Of a stretch of 64,000 bases of DNA, positions 44,434 through 54,460 are shown piece after piece. Both the position numbers and the translations under genes were made by a program. The stretch's first letter is position 1; each line of letters starts with the position of its first letter. Origin of the DNA: Leptospira kanakyensis (GTDB taxonomy: Bacteria; Spirochaetota; Leptospiria; Leptospirales; Leptospiraceae); the NCBI RefSeq assembly GCF_004769235.1, contig NZ_RQFG01000005.1, positions 124,001 to 188,000 of the forward strand, written 5' to 3'. The notes under the pieces are model-generated. The model was not told where the DNA came from. It did no database searches and was given only the letters and a program-made list of their open reading frames with translations.

Positions 44434-44927
44434 TAGAGAAGGTCATCGGTACGGACTTCGATGTATTCAATTAACTTAAAAATGGGAACCGATTGTCTGT
44501 CAGAAAATTCTTTAGGATCAGCTGGGATTTTTTTAGGGGTAGGAAGAGAGGAACGTTTCCCCCTTTCATCCACAGAATAAAAATAATAACCAATCCATTC
44601 CCCCTTCACACGGTAAGGGTTTCCTGGAAACAAATCCTTCACAAAAAATTCTGCATCCAAATCAAATTTATTTCGCCGATAACGATAGTGGATTTCATCC
44701 CCATTTAAGTCGTAAAAAACAACAAAATCCCCTTGTTTGCCCTTAAAAAACAATTTCCATTCCAAGGGAAAAGTTCCCGATTTTTGAAACTCAGTTTTCC
44801 CATCCAAAATTCTTTTTTCGGAACGAGAAATTGGGCCCGTATAACGACCATTATCTTCAGATAAAAGAACTGTATCGGAAACAGCAAAAATAAAGATAAA
44901 AAGAGAAGTGAATGTTTTCCAATTCAT
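44430..44927 (-). CDS. exported protein, unknown function
   Basis: 165 residues with a signal peptide ([24 protein letters not shown]). The mature part has a chain of beta-type segments, including LEWKLFFKGKQGDFVVFYDLNG and RVKGEWIGYYFYSVD, perhaps an immunoglobulin-like sandwich. The start overlaps the stop of the HEAT-repeat gene by four bases (ATGA), so they are co-translated. The stop overlaps the end of the opposite OMP gene by four bases. Family not recognised. Confidence 0.7.
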   Translation of the reverse strand: MNWKTFTSLFIFIFAVSDTVLLSEDNGRYTGPISRSEKRILDGKTEFQKSGTFPLEWKLFFKGKQGDFVVFYDLNGDEIHYRYRRNKFDLDAEFFVKDLFPGNPYRVKGEWIGYYFYSVDERGKRSSLPTPKKIPADPKEFSDRQSVPIFKLIEYIEVRTDDLLY

Positions 44928-45997
44928 TTGGGTTCTTCTTCCGGTTTATCCTCTGATGGTTTTTCTTCTTCTTGTGCCGTTTCTTTTCCGTTGATTTGGT
45001 CGATGGCTTTTTTGGCTGCTTTTTGTACTTTCGGACTTGGGTCTCGGTCTCGTTTGTATTCTAATAATTCTAATGCTTTGGGATCTTTCAAACTTCCCAT
45101 AAATTCAATGGCGCGCAGTCGCACCATACTGTCATCATCACGAGCAAATTCATTTAGTTCTTGGAATACTTCTTTATCACCCATGGTAACAAGAGCACCG
45201 ATGGCATAAATTTTTAAGGATTGGGCTTTTTTAGCATCCAACTTTCCAGCAGTTTTTTTTAAAGAATCCAATAGTTCATACAACTTAGGTTTAGCGGTTT
45301 CAGATTTTAACTTTCCAAGTGTATTCATCGAATAACAACGTAAAGTTGTCGGTTGGATTTCGTCAAAAGCAACTTCTATCAGCGCCGACTCTGCCTCTGC
45401 ATATAACACAGCACCAAAGTACAAAGCAATTTGGCCACGCATATCGGCATTGTTAAACTTTTCCCGAAATTTGGTTTCAAGGAATGGAGCTGCCACTTTA
45501 CCATCTGGTAATTCACCAAGAGCACTGATATAAAGACTGAGTGAATTGGAGTTTTTTGTAAAATCTTCCTTTTTTACTTTTTCAAGTAAGGGATTTGTTG
45601 CTTCTGCCAATTTCATTTTTTTTGCAGAAGTGACTGCTTGTTTGGCTACGTCTTCATTGGAATCTTCAAAAAGAGAAATGATGGTATCTTTATTTTCTTT
45701 TAAATCCAAATCACCAACGGTTTTTAAGAGGACTATTTTCATCCCCATATCTTTTTCCGTTTTTAATTGTTCACCCACTAATGTATATAGTTCGCCTGCG
45801 GTTTCTTTGGGAAATCGAGTTAGTTCATATAACGCTTGTTTTCTTTCTTGGCTCGTTCCATAACGAACCATTTTAGAAAGGACTTCTTTTTTTTTGGCGA
45901 TTTGTTCAGGACTGAGTTCCTTCTCCTTCCCAAAAATTGGCGAAAGAGAAAGGAAAATGAGTCCTAAGATGAGAATTTGTATTTTACTGTTGTCCAG
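44924..45997 (-). CDS. exported HEAT-repeat protein
   Basis: About 357 residues from a CTG at 45997, the most plausible start found: it gives a signal peptide ([19 protein letters not shown]), while no ATG, GTG or TTG lies at the right place. The start overlaps the response-regulator stop (45984), implying translational coupling. Helical repeats of about 30-35 residues follow, with [22 protein letters not shown] and [25 protein letters not shown] type units, as in HEAT/PBS repeats. Probable protein-binding scaffold in the periplasm. Acidic C-terminus ([15 protein letters not shown]). Confidence 0.7.
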   Translation of the reverse strand: MDNSKIQILILGLIFLSLSPIFGKEKELSPEQIAKKKEVLSKMVRYGTSQERKQALYELTRFPKETAGELYTLVGEQLKTEKDMGMKIVLLKTVGDLDLKENKDTIISLFEDSNEDVAKQAVTSAKKMKLAEATNPLLEKVKKEDFTKNSNSLSLYISALGELPDGKVAAPFLETKFREKFNNADMRGQIALYFGAVLYAEAESALIEVAFDEIQPTTLRCYSMNTLGKLKSETAKPKLYELLDSLKKTAGKLDAKKAQSLKIYAIGALVTMGDKEVFQELNEFARDDDSMVRLRAIEFMGSLKDPKALELLEYKRDRDPSPKVQKAAKKAIDQINGKETAQEEEKPSEDKPEEEPK

Positions 45998-46454
45998 ATT
46001 CCAATTCGAGGATGCGACGGTTGAGGGCTTGGATGAGGTGTTGGTTTTCCAAGTTTTGTCGGAACTTATCGAGTAGGTCTTTGATGTCTTTGGAGAGTTC
46101 TTCAATGTTCCAAGGTTTTTCGACATACCGACTGAGTCCCCCGTTATTAATGGCGTAAATTGCAGAATCAAGTCCCGCCTGACCCGTCAGAAGGATTTTG
46201 ATCGCATCGGGAGCGCGGTGGTGCACTTGTTCCAAAAATCGATCTCCCTTCATACCAGGCATCACTTGGTCAGAAACAATCAATTCTACGATGTCATTGC
46301 TACTGATGATTTCGTCGATGAGGGAAAGCGCTTCTTCGGCACTGCTGGCAGTCTCGACAATATGGGATTCGCCAAATCGAGCCAGAAGTTGTTCCGCAAG
46401 CGTCTCCAATACCGATACTTCATCATCGACACATATAATATAACCTTTACTCAT
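45984..46454 (-). CDS. response regulator, receiver domain with helical tail
   Basis: 156 residues. Receiver residues are in place: Asp10/Asp11 (ICVDDE), phospho-acceptor Asp62 in VSDQVMPGM, Thr in LLTGQAG, and Lys in YVEKPW. The YVEKPW variant is typical of RpfG-like receivers. A helical C-terminal tail ([27 protein letters not shown]) of about 35 residues could form a coiled-coil output. Its 3' end overlaps the HEAT-repeat gene start, so the two are probably made together. Confidence 0.88.
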   Translation of the reverse strand: MSKGYIICVDDEVSVLETLAEQLLARFGESHIVETASSAEEALSLIDEIISSNDIVELIVSDQVMPGMKGDRFLEQVHHRAPDAIKILLTGQAGLDSAIYAINNGGLSRYVEKPWNIEELSKDIKDLLDKFRQNLENQHLIQALNRRILELESGQQ

Positions 46455-46503
46455 TTGGAACCCTTTCCTTGGAACAATATAACCTGAGTTCTTTTATGTC
46501 GAT

Positions 46504-49017
46504 TCAGTTTTGTGGCAATTTGTAGATAGTTTTGGGTGGAACTGTGTCAAGAAGGGGGACCTTCCAGATATCCTTCGCATATTCCCGAATCGTGCGGTCG
46601 GAGGAAAATTTACCAGACCGCGCCACATTCAGAATGGATTTTTTTGTCCAAGTAGTTTCGTCCAAATAATCTCTGGCGACCAAGTTTTGGGCCTCATCAT
46701 ACGCACCAAAATCGGCCATGAGAAGGTAGTTGTCCGTATAATAAAGACTATCGTAGATGGGGCCAAAGATCCCAGGTTCTCCCATAGAAAATAAATTCTC
46801 GCGGATCATGAGGAGCACTCTATGGAGTTCGTCATTTTTACGAATATAATCGGCAGGTTGGTATCCGGCTTCTTTCAAACGAAACACTTCTTCTGTATGG
46901 AGCCCAAAGATATAGATATTTTCAGGCCCCACCTCTTCCAAAATTTCTACGTTGGCACCGTCCAAAGTTCCAATGGTCAAAGCACCGTTTAACATAAATT
47001 TCATGTTACTTGTGCCGGATGCTTCTGTTCCCGCAGTCGAAATTTGTTCGGATAAATTACTACCAGGAATGATTCTCTCTGCTAAACTCACTCGGTAATT
47101 TGGGATAAAAACTACTTTTAATCTGTCTGCCACATCTGGATCACGGTTGATGACCCAAGCCACATTATTGATGAGTTTGATGATGAGTTTGGCCATATAA
47201 TATCCAGGAGCCGCCTTTCCACCAAAAATCACTGTACGTGGTGTCACTTCACGAGACGGATTTTCTTTGATCCTTCTGTACAAAGCAATCACCCTTAATA
47301 TATTGAGAAGTTGGCGTTTGTATTCATGGAATCGTTTGATTTGTACATCAATGAGTGATTTTGGATTAATAGAAATTCCTGTTTCACTTTTAATGAGTTT
47401 TGCCAAATCATCTTTGGCCGTTTGTTTTACTATCTGCCAATCCTTTTGAAAGTCCGCATCATCCACAAAAGATTCCAATTTTTTTAATTGGTAAAGGTCT
47501 GTTGTAAACTCGTTTCCTATTCGTTTGGAAATGAGATTCGCCAAACTTGGATTTGATTGGAGTAACCAACGACGTGGTGTGATCCCATTTGTTTTGTTAT
47601 TAAATTTTTCAGGGAATACTTTGGTAAAGGCTTGGAATATTGTTTTTTTAATGAGTTCGGAATGTAACTCGGCAACTCCATTGACGCGGTAGGAACCAAT
47701 CACAGCCAAGTTTGCCATTCGAATTCGTTTTTCGTTTCCTTCTTCGATGATACTAACTTGTCTAATTTCTTCTTCTGACAATACTCCTTTGTTTCGAACC
47801 TCAGTTAAAAACCGGTGATTGATCTCATAAATGATTTCTAAATGTCTTGGTAAAAGTTTTTCAAAAAGTTCTACCCTCCATGTTTCCAAAGCTTCAGGTA
47901 AAACAGTGTGGTTGGTATAAGAAAAAACCTTAGTGACAATCTCCCAAGCAGATTCCCAATCCATTTCTTCAATGTCTAGAAACACTCGCATCAGTTCCGC
48001 AATCCCGATACTGGGATGGGTATCATTCAATTGGATGGAAATATAATCGGATAAATCTTTTAAGTTGGAAGTTGTTTCTCGGTATTGGATTAGAATGTCC
48101 TGAAGTGAGGCACAAACCATAAAGTATTGTTGTTTCAGCCTTAGCACCTTTCCTTGTTCGGTGGTGTCGTTCGGATACAATACTTTGGAAATATTCTCTG
48201 ATATTGATTTATCTTGTACGGCTTTCATATAATCACCGTGGTTAAAATAATCTAAATTGAATTCTTCAGAAGATTTGGCGGCCCAAAGCCTTAAATAGTT
48301 CACCGTACTCGTGTTAAATCCTGGAATAGGATAATCATGAGCAGATGCAAGAACCGTTTCATCGGGAACCCAGTCATGTTGAATTTTTCCTTTGCCGGAA
48401 ACACGAGTTTCTGTATGACCAAAAAAACCAACAGAAAAGGAAATATCAGAACGAACGACTTCATAAGGAACCCCATCTGCATCCCAATGGTCAGGCATTT
48501 CTAATTGGCTTCCATTCGCAATGATTTGATTAAAAATTCCATAATCATAACGAATTCCATACCCAAATCCAGGAACATTGAGAGTTGCCATAGAATCTAA
48601 AAAACAAGCGGCCAGTCGCCCGAGCCCACCGTTCCCAAGTCCCGCATCCGTCTCAAATTCTAAAACATCTGTTAGCTCAAAACCAATCCCTCGGAGCATA
48701 GTTTGGATTGTTTCGTATAACCCGAGATTGATGAGGGCATTCATGAGAGTACGACCCATGAGAAATTCTAATGAAAAATAAAACACTCGTTTGGGATTTT
48801 CATTCCGATAACGTTCGTGAGTCACATTCAAACGATCGATTAAAAAATCACGAATGGTGTGCCCAAGAGCTTTGTAGATATCTTCGTTTTTTAAATTGAA
48901 TCTGTTTTTACCAATGGTATATTCCAGATGATGGGCAAATTGTTTTTCCATCGAAGCTAAGTCGGCTTTTTGTTCTTCTGATAAAAGGGTAATTAAACGA
49001 GGATTGTTGACAACCAT
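46504..49017 (-). CDS. glgP: glycogen/maltodextrin phosphorylase
   Basis: Releases glucose-1-phosphate from alpha-1,4-glucan. 837 residues, a normal length. The PLP lysine is Lys673 in GTSNMKFML, and the preceding GTEASGTSN and following GTLDGANVEI are family hallmarks. The N-terminal domain shows RVFYFSLEFLMGRTL and GLGNGGLGRLAACF. Start ATG at 49017 lies in a CCATGG repeat without a clear ribosome site. No other glycogen genes are in the window. Confidence 0.96.
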   Translation of the reverse strand: MVVNNPRLITLLSEEQKADLASMEKQFAHHLEYTIGKNRFNLKNEDIYKALGHTIRDFLIDRLNVTHERYRNENPKRVFYFSLEFLMGRTLMNALINLGLYETIQTMLRGIGFELTDVLEFETDAGLGNGGLGRLAACFLDSMATLNVPGFGYGIRYDYGIFNQIIANGSQLEMPDHWDADGVPYEVVRSDISFSVGFFGHTETRVSGKGKIQHDWVPDETVLASAHDYPIPGFNTSTVNYLRLWAAKSSEEFNLDYFNHGDYMKAVQDKSISENISKVLYPNDTTEQGKVLRLKQQYFMVCASLQDILIQYRETTSNLKDLSDYISIQLNDTHPSIGIAELMRVFLDIEEMDWESAWEIVTKVFSYTNHTVLPEALETWRVELFEKLLPRHLEIIYEINHRFLTEVRNKGVLSEEEIRQVSIIEEGNEKRIRMANLAVIGSYRVNGVAELHSELIKKTIFQAFTKVFPEKFNNKTNGITPRRWLLQSNPSLANLISKRIGNEFTTDLYQLKKLESFVDDADFQKDWQIVKQTAKDDLAKLIKSETGISINPKSLIDVQIKRFHEYKRQLLNILRVIALYRRIKENPSREVTPRTVIFGGKAAPGYYMAKLIIKLINNVAWVINRDPDVADRLKVVFIPNYRVSLAERIIPGSNLSEQISTAGTEASGTSNMKFMLNGALTIGTLDGANVEILEEVGPENIYIFGLHTEEVFRLKEAGYQPADYIRKNDELHRVLLMIRENLFSMGEPGIFGPIYDSLYYTDNYLLMADFGAYDEAQNLVARDYLDETTWTKKSILNVARSGKFSSDRTIREYAKDIWKVPLLDTVPPKTIYKLPQN

Positions 49018-49068
49018 GGTAAAAAATACTAACCATGGGTTTCAGAGATTCAAGTAAAAAGAGAAAAA

Positions 49069-49533
49069 TTAATCTCGGGCAGAAACCTTTCGTTCCAATG
49101 TGAGGACAGCGTCTTTTCCAATTTTGTGTTTTGCAAACCAACCTTGGTTGACTTCCAAAGCATACATCGCTGGTTTTCTTGAGTTATATACTTCTTCTAT
49201 TTGGTTGGGTTTCATATCGAATGATTCTAAAAGTCGCATATCTTCTGAAAAATAACCAATCGATAGAGGGATGAGAGTGTTCTTCATCCAAAAACTTAAA
49301 TGATCGGGACGAGGAAAAACAAATAACATTCCTTCGTCCTCACCAAGTTTGGTTCGGTACATCAGTCCCGTTGCCCTGGTTGAGGGAGTGTTAGCAACTT
49401 CTAATTTTAAAACACGATCGGCAACACTACCGAAAAGAATCTCGGGAGTGTTTGTTTGGGACGGAAAGGATTCTGCCTGTTTGCAAAAAGAAACCGTTAA
49501 GAGAACAATTAGAATTCCAATCCGTGATTTCAT
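49069..49533 (-). CDS. DUF192 lipoprotein
   Basis: 154 residues. Signal peptide with lipobox VSF-C (Cys17). The DUF192 motifs are present: TRATGLMYRTKLGEDEGMLFVF, SFWMKNTLIPLSIGYF, and ALEVNQGWFAKHKI. The family function is not established; it often sits beside unrelated genes. The stop of the crotonase gene is three bases upstream of its ATG, so translation is tightly linked. Confidence 0.88.
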   Translation of the reverse strand: MKSRIGILIVLLTVSFCKQAESFPSQTNTPEILFGSVADRVLKLEVANTPSTRATGLMYRTKLGEDEGMLFVFPRPDHLSFWMKNTLIPLSIGYFSEDMRLLESFDMKPNQIEEVYNSRKPAMYALEVNQGWFAKHKIGKDAVLTLERKVSARD

Positions 49534-49536
49534 AAA

Positions 49537-50307
49537 TTAACCTTTGAAGTTTGGTTTTCTTTTTTCTAGGAAGGCAGAAAGACCTTCTTTTGTTTCTTCG
49601 TCAGCAAACCTACCACCGAAAAGTTGTTTTTCCCATTCCAAACCACCATCCATATTAGTTTCCAACCCTTGGCGAATGGCAGTTTTTGCCGCCTTAATCG
49701 CATTAGGTCCACGAGAAAGAATTGTCGATAGTGTTTTTTCTGATTCGTTTAGAAGTTCTGCAGGGTCTGTCACTTTATTGATAAGACCTAATCTGAAACC
49801 TTCATCCGCAGAAATCATATCCCCAGATAAAATGAGTTCTGTCGCACGTCCCACTCCAATGAGTCTTGGAAGTCTTTGGGATCCGCCAAATCCAGGAAGC
49901 AAACCAAGAGTTACCTCGGGCAAACCTAACTTTGCAGAGGTAATCGCATAACGAATGTCACATGCCATAGCAAGTTCCATCCCACCACCCAAACAAAATC
50001 CGTTAATGGCAGCAATGGAGATAAGATTTGATAGTTCCATTTTTCGAAATACAGTTTGGCCTAGTTCCGAAAAAGCCTGTCCTTCTCTGACATTAAACTC
50101 TTTCATTTTTGCAATGTCAGCTCCTGCAACAAAGGCCTTTCCTTCGCCCGTAAGAATGAATCCACGAACGGCATTGTTGGATTCTAATTCGTCAACCATG
50201 GCACCAATTTCTGTGATGACAACATCGTTCAGTGCATTTAAGGCTTCTGGCCTTTTGATGGTAACTACTGCAAAATTGGATTTAATTTGGATATCTAAAA
50301 AAGACAA
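49537..50307 (-). CDS. enoyl-CoA hydratase/isomerase family protein (crotonase)
   Basis: 256 residues with TTG start at 50307, eight bases after AAGGAG. Oxyanion-hole residues sit in FVAGADI and in NGFCLGGGMELAMACD, and PEVTLGLLPGFGGSQRLPR contains both catalytic Glu positions of classical hydratases, so it should hydrate 2-enoyl-CoA in the cytoplasm. Which acyl chain it uses cannot be read. Linked to the DUF192 gene by four bases; linked to the SpoIIE gene upstream by twelve bases. Confidence 0.92.
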   Translation of the reverse strand: MSFLDIQIKSNFAVVTIKRPEALNALNDVVITEIGAMVDELESNNAVRGFILTGEGKAFVAGADIAKMKEFNVREGQAFSELGQTVFRKMELSNLISIAAINGFCLGGGMELAMACDIRYAITSAKLGLPEVTLGLLPGFGGSQRLPRLIGVGRATELILSGDMISADEGFRLGLINKVTDPAELLNESEKTLSTILSRGPNAIKAAKTAIRQGLETNMDGGLEWEKQLFGGRFADEETKEGLSAFLEKRKPNFKG

Positions 50308-50318
50308 ATGAATTCTCC

Positions 50319-51686
50319 TTATTCTTCTACTTCCAATATGAGAAACATGGTGTCATCAGAAAAACTATCCAGTCCATAGTTGGATTTTAACTCATGTAAA
50401 AGATTGATTTCTAGTTCTTTGATGTTTGTACTCTGTCTATGGCGGTTCAGGAGGGCCAGTAATCCTTCTGTTTCAAGGCATTTCCCTTCGGGATCTGTGG
50501 ATTCAATGAGTCCATCTGTATAGATAAAAAAACGATCTCCAGGAGCAATGGGTAAAGTTTTCTCTGCAATTGGCGGGATCTTGATATTAAATCCGAGGAT
50601 CGCACCTTGGGTTTCTAACTCTTGGTATTCTTCACCTTTATGTGCTAAAATTAAATAAGGGTGGCCTGCGTTTCCCAAAGTTAATTTTTTTTCGATGAAG
50701 TCAAAGAAAAGATAAATTGCCGAAGCATGGTATTTGTTTAAGTCGTGAGCCAGACGGTCATCCAAATAATCCATCAGTTTCGAAGGTGCTGTTTTGAAAC
50801 GATAAGGAATGGTAGAAACAAGTACCTTCATGATGGAAGCAACCATCGCTGAAGAAATTCCATGCCCCGCAACATCTGTTAAAAACACTCCTACGTTTCC
50901 TTCCCGGAGTTGTACAAAATCAAAAAAGTCTCCGCCAATGACATTGGGACTTTTGCGATAATAAGTAAATGCTAAGTTTGGAATTTTGATATTCCCAGGA
51001 AAAAGTGCATCTTGTACTTTTTTTGCCAGTTCCAACTCGTGTAACATAAATCTTTTTTCTTCAGAAAGATTGTACATGTCTGTTGTATCTTTTCTTTTAT
51101 TTAAAACAAAAACGGTGCCAAGGGCTGCACTTCCCCAATATACCAAAATTAAAAAGTATTTACTAAAAAAAGAAAACTGATCTGCAACAGTGGAAGGTAA
51201 GTTAAAAATATAAATAATATGTAAGATAGAAAAATACGAAGCACTAATAATACAAGCCTTGGGATCTAGTCTCGTACTATACAAAAGAATGGGGAAAATA
51301 AAAGACATGAGATAAGAATTTAATAAATAAAAACTCCCAAGTGAAGGGAAGGAATGGATTCCCAACATAAAAACAACATATACCAATCCATCACCCACAA
51401 ACCCACTGAAGTAAATGACTCTTTGGATGGGAATGTTCTTTGTATAAAACTGTAAAAGTAAAATGAGTCTTGCAATCGACACACCAAGTAAAAAAGGTAA
51501 AACCTCCATTCGAATGTCTGAGAACGGTGGGGCTATGAGTAACGAATAAACGATGACATGTGTGATAAAAATATAAAATGTATATTCTTTATCATAACGG
51601 GCTTCTACTAATTTTAATATTTCCCATTCTGATTTAGTAGGTTTACGGAAGATTTCTTTAAAGTATAAATAAAACGAACGTGTCAA
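50319..51686 (-). CDS. membrane SpoIIE/RsbU-type protein phosphatase
   Basis: 455 residues. The N-terminus (to about 200) has six to seven membrane helices, followed by a short helical linker and the SpoIIE phosphatase with NVIGGDFFDFVQL, FLTDVAGHGISSAMVAS, FIYTDGLIES and SDDTMFLILEVE. It should dephosphorylate an anti-anti-sigma factor or similar substrate. TTG start at 51686 abuts the stop of the upstream gene (TGATTG). Sensory and stimulus unknown. Confidence 0.88.
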   Translation of the reverse strand: MTRSFYLYFKEIFRKPTKSEWEILKLVEARYDKEYTFYIFITHVIVYSLLIAPPFSDIRMEVLPFLLGVSIARLILLLQFYTKNIPIQRVIYFSGFVGDGLVYVVFMLGIHSFPSLGSFYLLNSYLMSFIFPILLYSTRLDPKACIISASYFSILHIIYIFNLPSTVADQFSFFSKYFLILVYWGSAALGTVFVLNKRKDTTDMYNLSEEKRFMLHELELAKKVQDALFPGNIKIPNLAFTYYRKSPNVIGGDFFDFVQLREGNVGVFLTDVAGHGISSAMVASIMKVLVSTIPYRFKTAPSKLMDYLDDRLAHDLNKYHASAIYLFFDFIEKKLTLGNAGHPYLILAHKGEEYQELETQGAILGFNIKIPPIAEKTLPIAPGDRFFIYTDGLIESTDPEGKCLETEGLLALLNRHRQSTNIKELEINLLHELKSNYGLDSFSDDTMFLILEVEE

Positions 51687-52040
51687 TCAGGGTTCTCCCC
51701 ATACCAAAGTTTGGATCTCCGATCCATTCAAGGTGATGGTGAAAGTTTTTCCAGTATCCAAATACTTGTCCATTTGATTCGCAAGTTCGAAGGCTTTTTT
51801 CTCATCTTCCATACGAAAGAAAAAGGGGTGGGACAATGCTTTGTAATTGTAAGGGAATCGTTCTGAAACAATCAATGTGACGCGAAAGTGGTCAGGCCTA
51901 GATTCCAAAACAATATGAGACACTTCTTTTCTAGTTAATATACGCACATCGGGGCGTAAATTCCAGGGATTGATTTCGGCGAAAAGAATCCCTGGTAAAA
52001 AAAAGCATAGACCGAGAAATCCTTTCATATAGAAATACAA
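51687..52040 (-). CDS. small exported protein, unknown function
   Basis: 117 residues (Met5 may be the real start). Signal peptide MKGFLGLCFFLPGILFAE, then a compact domain with strands such as VSHIVLESRPDHFRVTLIVSERF and FTITLNGSEIQTLVW. No family recognised. The last codon joins directly to the SpoIIE phosphatase TTG, hinting at one operon, and it may be a partner of that phosphatase. Confidence 0.65.
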   Translation of the reverse strand: MYFYMKGFLGLCFFLPGILFAEINPWNLRPDVRILTRKEVSHIVLESRPDHFRVTLIVSERFPYNYKALSHPFFFRMEDEKKAFELANQMDKYLDTGKTFTITLNGSEIQTLVWGEP

Positions 52041-52047
52041 TCGGCAA

Positions 52048-53073
52048 ATGAGATCGAATCCTTACATCATATCCTTACTTCTTCTCCTTTTTTGGACATG
52101 TTCCCCCCAGTCCTTCTCACTTCCTCCCAATCCCTATGCCGATTGGGCCAAAAACAATATTGGTTTACAAAGGAAAACCCTACCGTCTTTACAGGGAACA
52201 TGGAACACTAGAGTTTATCCTTTGGATCCAAAACGATTGGATACACTCACCGCAATCAACGCCATCGATGGTATCGAAGACATACCGAAATCCACAAAAG
52301 ATTTATCTTCTTGGAAATTGGAACTTACAAATATCCAAAAATCATTTCCGAAAGAAGTGAATGATCTTTTTGACTCACTTGTTTATGGAATTTATTTTGT
52401 TACCGATTTGGGTTCGACAGGCCTTACTGGAATTGTAAGAGATGATCATGGCAAAGCAATTGGTGGGATTATTTTTTTAGATTCCGATCTACTTGGAGAT
52501 GGTGGAAACGACTGGGCCTCTAAAAAAGAATCTACTGCTTTTCTTCCTTCCAATGAATATTCGATTCAAATTCATTTGGATGATAGTAATTCCAAAGAAT
52601 CCGCAATTCGATTCATCATCTTACATGAGCTAGGTCATATTTTATCAATTACCCAAGGCCATGCACCTGATTTTTCCGAACCACAAAGGGATTTTCGTAA
52701 ATTTCCTCTTTTTGATGGGATTTGGTGGTCGGAAACCTATTCCCCTTACGAAGCTACTTTTTTTCCCGAAAGAAACAAAATCAAATTCTATCAAAAAACA
52801 CCGACACTATCCTTATTCCCAGAAGGTAAATTTCTCTATAAAAAACTTAAGAATACGGGGTTTGTATCGTTGTATGCAGCAACCAATGCAGATGATACCT
52901 ATGCGGAAGCATTTGCAGAATACATTCATGTTTTAATATTAAAAAAAGATTATAAGGTCATTCTTTCCACTGGGGCGGGTTCGGAAATATTATTACAAAA
53001 TCCGATCAAAGGAGAAGGAGGAAGGAGGTTCCGTGAAACATTCCAAACCATTCTTAAGTCCACAAATCCTTAG
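52048..53073 (+). CDS. zinc metallopeptidase-like lipoprotein
   Basis: 341 residues. Lipobox FWT-C (Cys18). The zinc motif HELGH is at 193-197 in FIILHELGHILSITQGH, and a downstream Glu287 in YAEAFAEYIHV sits at the right distance for a third, gluzincin-type ligand. Gene is diverse in sequence, with no named family. Probably surface anchored. Its 3' end overlaps the start of the next gene by 41 bases. Confidence 0.75.
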   Translation: MRSNPYIISLLLLLFWTCSPQSFSLPPNPYADWAKNNIGLQRKTLPSLQGTWNTRVYPLDPKRLDTLTAINAIDGIEDIPKSTKDLSSWKLELTNIQKSFPKEVNDLFDSLVYGIYFVTDLGSTGLTGIVRDDHGKAIGGIIFLDSDLLGDGGNDWASKKESTAFLPSNEYSIQIHLDDSNSKESAIRFIILHELGHILSITQGHAPDFSEPQRDFRKFPLFDGIWWSETYSPYEATFFPERNKIKFYQKTPTLSLFPEGKFLYKKLKNTGFVSLYAATNADDTYAEAFAEYIHVLILKKDYKVILSTGAGSEILLQNPIKGEGGRRFRETFQTILKSTNP

Positions 53074-54361
53074 TTTCTTATTTTTAATTTTACTTTTTTC
53101 AATCCCGGTGCAATCAGAACCCAAACCGGAAGAAACAAAGTCTCTCATCGTAGAAACAAATACGGAAATTGTATCGGACTTTCTTTGGCGAGGTAACTCC
53201 TTTGTAGGAGAATCACAAAATCGTAGGAATGGTGCAGCATACCAAAGTTTTACTTATGCACCTGCCCTCCAACCTTCAATCAACGTATGGTCTCCAGAAA
53301 AAAAATTCCAATGGTCACTCTTTGGAAATTTCCAACTCACCAATAGAGACGATATTGATTCCGACAAAAGAATTTTACAATCTAGGCCCGGTGGAGTTGG
53401 CCCTTCATACCTAGGAGAAGAAACCAAATCTTATGATCCCTACAACCAAGACCCTTGTGTCCAGTCTCTTCATAACAAAATTTCTACCGGTGCAGAAGGT
53501 TCCGATCCCTGTTTAGGATACAGCCCGAACCAAGGGTATGGACCCAAAAAAGAACCCAATGGGAACAAACGGGTCGATGGATTATTTTTTTCAATGAGTT
53601 ATCATTTTGATCCTAGTTCCTTAGGGGAGTTTGCCGTTGGGATTTGGTTTTATAACACCTTTCAAAAAACTCCTAACTCCCTACTCTCACCCGGCACACA
53701 AAAACAAAATCCAAATGTTTCAGGAGGACCAAATAACACATTCAATGCGAATAATCCCAACGCAATCAGTAGGCTTACGTGGCATGAATACTTTGTACAT
53801 TGGCAACTTCCTTTTTTAAAAAAATTCAAACCAACCATTTCGTATTTCACCCAATACTCAACTGAGAATGGAGGGTTAATGGCCGGGAAAAATTATCTTT
53901 CTTTCAGTGGATCTTATACCTTTCGGGAAGAAAAATTTTTTCGAATTATGCCTCATTTCAACCTTGGGTATGCTATGGGCAATAATGCGGTGGACAATCG
54001 GTACGGAATCCAAGACATCACAACATCAACTTCCTTTTTCTTTGGTGATTTTTTTATTAAATTCGCACATATCTTCCGACCTGACTTATACCTTTGGGAT
54101 ACCAATAATTATTATGGGTATGCAGGTGGAGATCCCAACAAAGCACATTGGAATCGTAGCTCTGAAGATGGAAAAGTCACGAATCCCTCTCGCGTTTATG
54201 GTGCGTACAATACCTCAATTTTAAACGCAATTGAACAAATAGACACTGGGAATTCCCTAAGGGATGCTTATGTCAAAACTTGGCTACGAGAAACATATAC
54301 CTTACAAAATATCCCTGCCCATTTATTCTATGTTAGTTTAGGATATTCAAAAACATTTTAA
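53033..54361 (+). CDS. putative outer-membrane beta-barrel protein
   Basis: 442 residues from GTG at 53033, which has a strong AAGGAGG ribosome site six bases upstream. Signal peptide ends at VQSEP. The mature part contains many Tyr/Phe/Asn-rich strand segments (FQWSLFGNFQLTN, FVHWQLPFLKKFKPTISYFTQ) and a final Phe, as in outer-membrane barrels. No family is named. The 41-base overlap with the metallopeptidase suggests coupling. Confidence 0.7.
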   Translation: MKHSKPFLSPQILSFLFLILLFSIPVQSEPKPEETKSLIVETNTEIVSDFLWRGNSFVGESQNRRNGAAYQSFTYAPALQPSINVWSPEKKFQWSLFGNFQLTNRDDIDSDKRILQSRPGGVGPSYLGEETKSYDPYNQDPCVQSLHNKISTGAEGSDPCLGYSPNQGYGPKKEPNGNKRVDGLFFSMSYHFDPSSLGEFAVGIWFYNTFQKTPNSLLSPGTQKQNPNVSGGPNNTFNANNPNAISRLTWHEYFVHWQLPFLKKFKPTISYFTQYSTENGGLMAGKNYLSFSGSYTFREEKFFRIMPHFNLGYAMGNNAVDNRYGIQDITTSTSFFFGDFFIKFAHIFRPDLYLWDTNNYYGYAGGDPNKAHWNRSSEDGKVTNPSRVYGAYNTSILNAIEQIDTGNSLRDAYVKTWLRETYTLQNIPAHLFYVSLGYSKTF

Positions 54362-54460
54362 ACTCAATCTAAACTAATCAGATTTTTATCCTTTAATATT
54401 AGGAATAGCTTGACTAAAATAAAACACGAAGTATATTTCCGTCCACCTCTAGGAAAAACT

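Noticed and set aside
48990..49040. CCATGG repeated 13 bases apart at the glgP start
   Set aside because: A six-base palindrome occurring twice is too short to support a regulatory claim.
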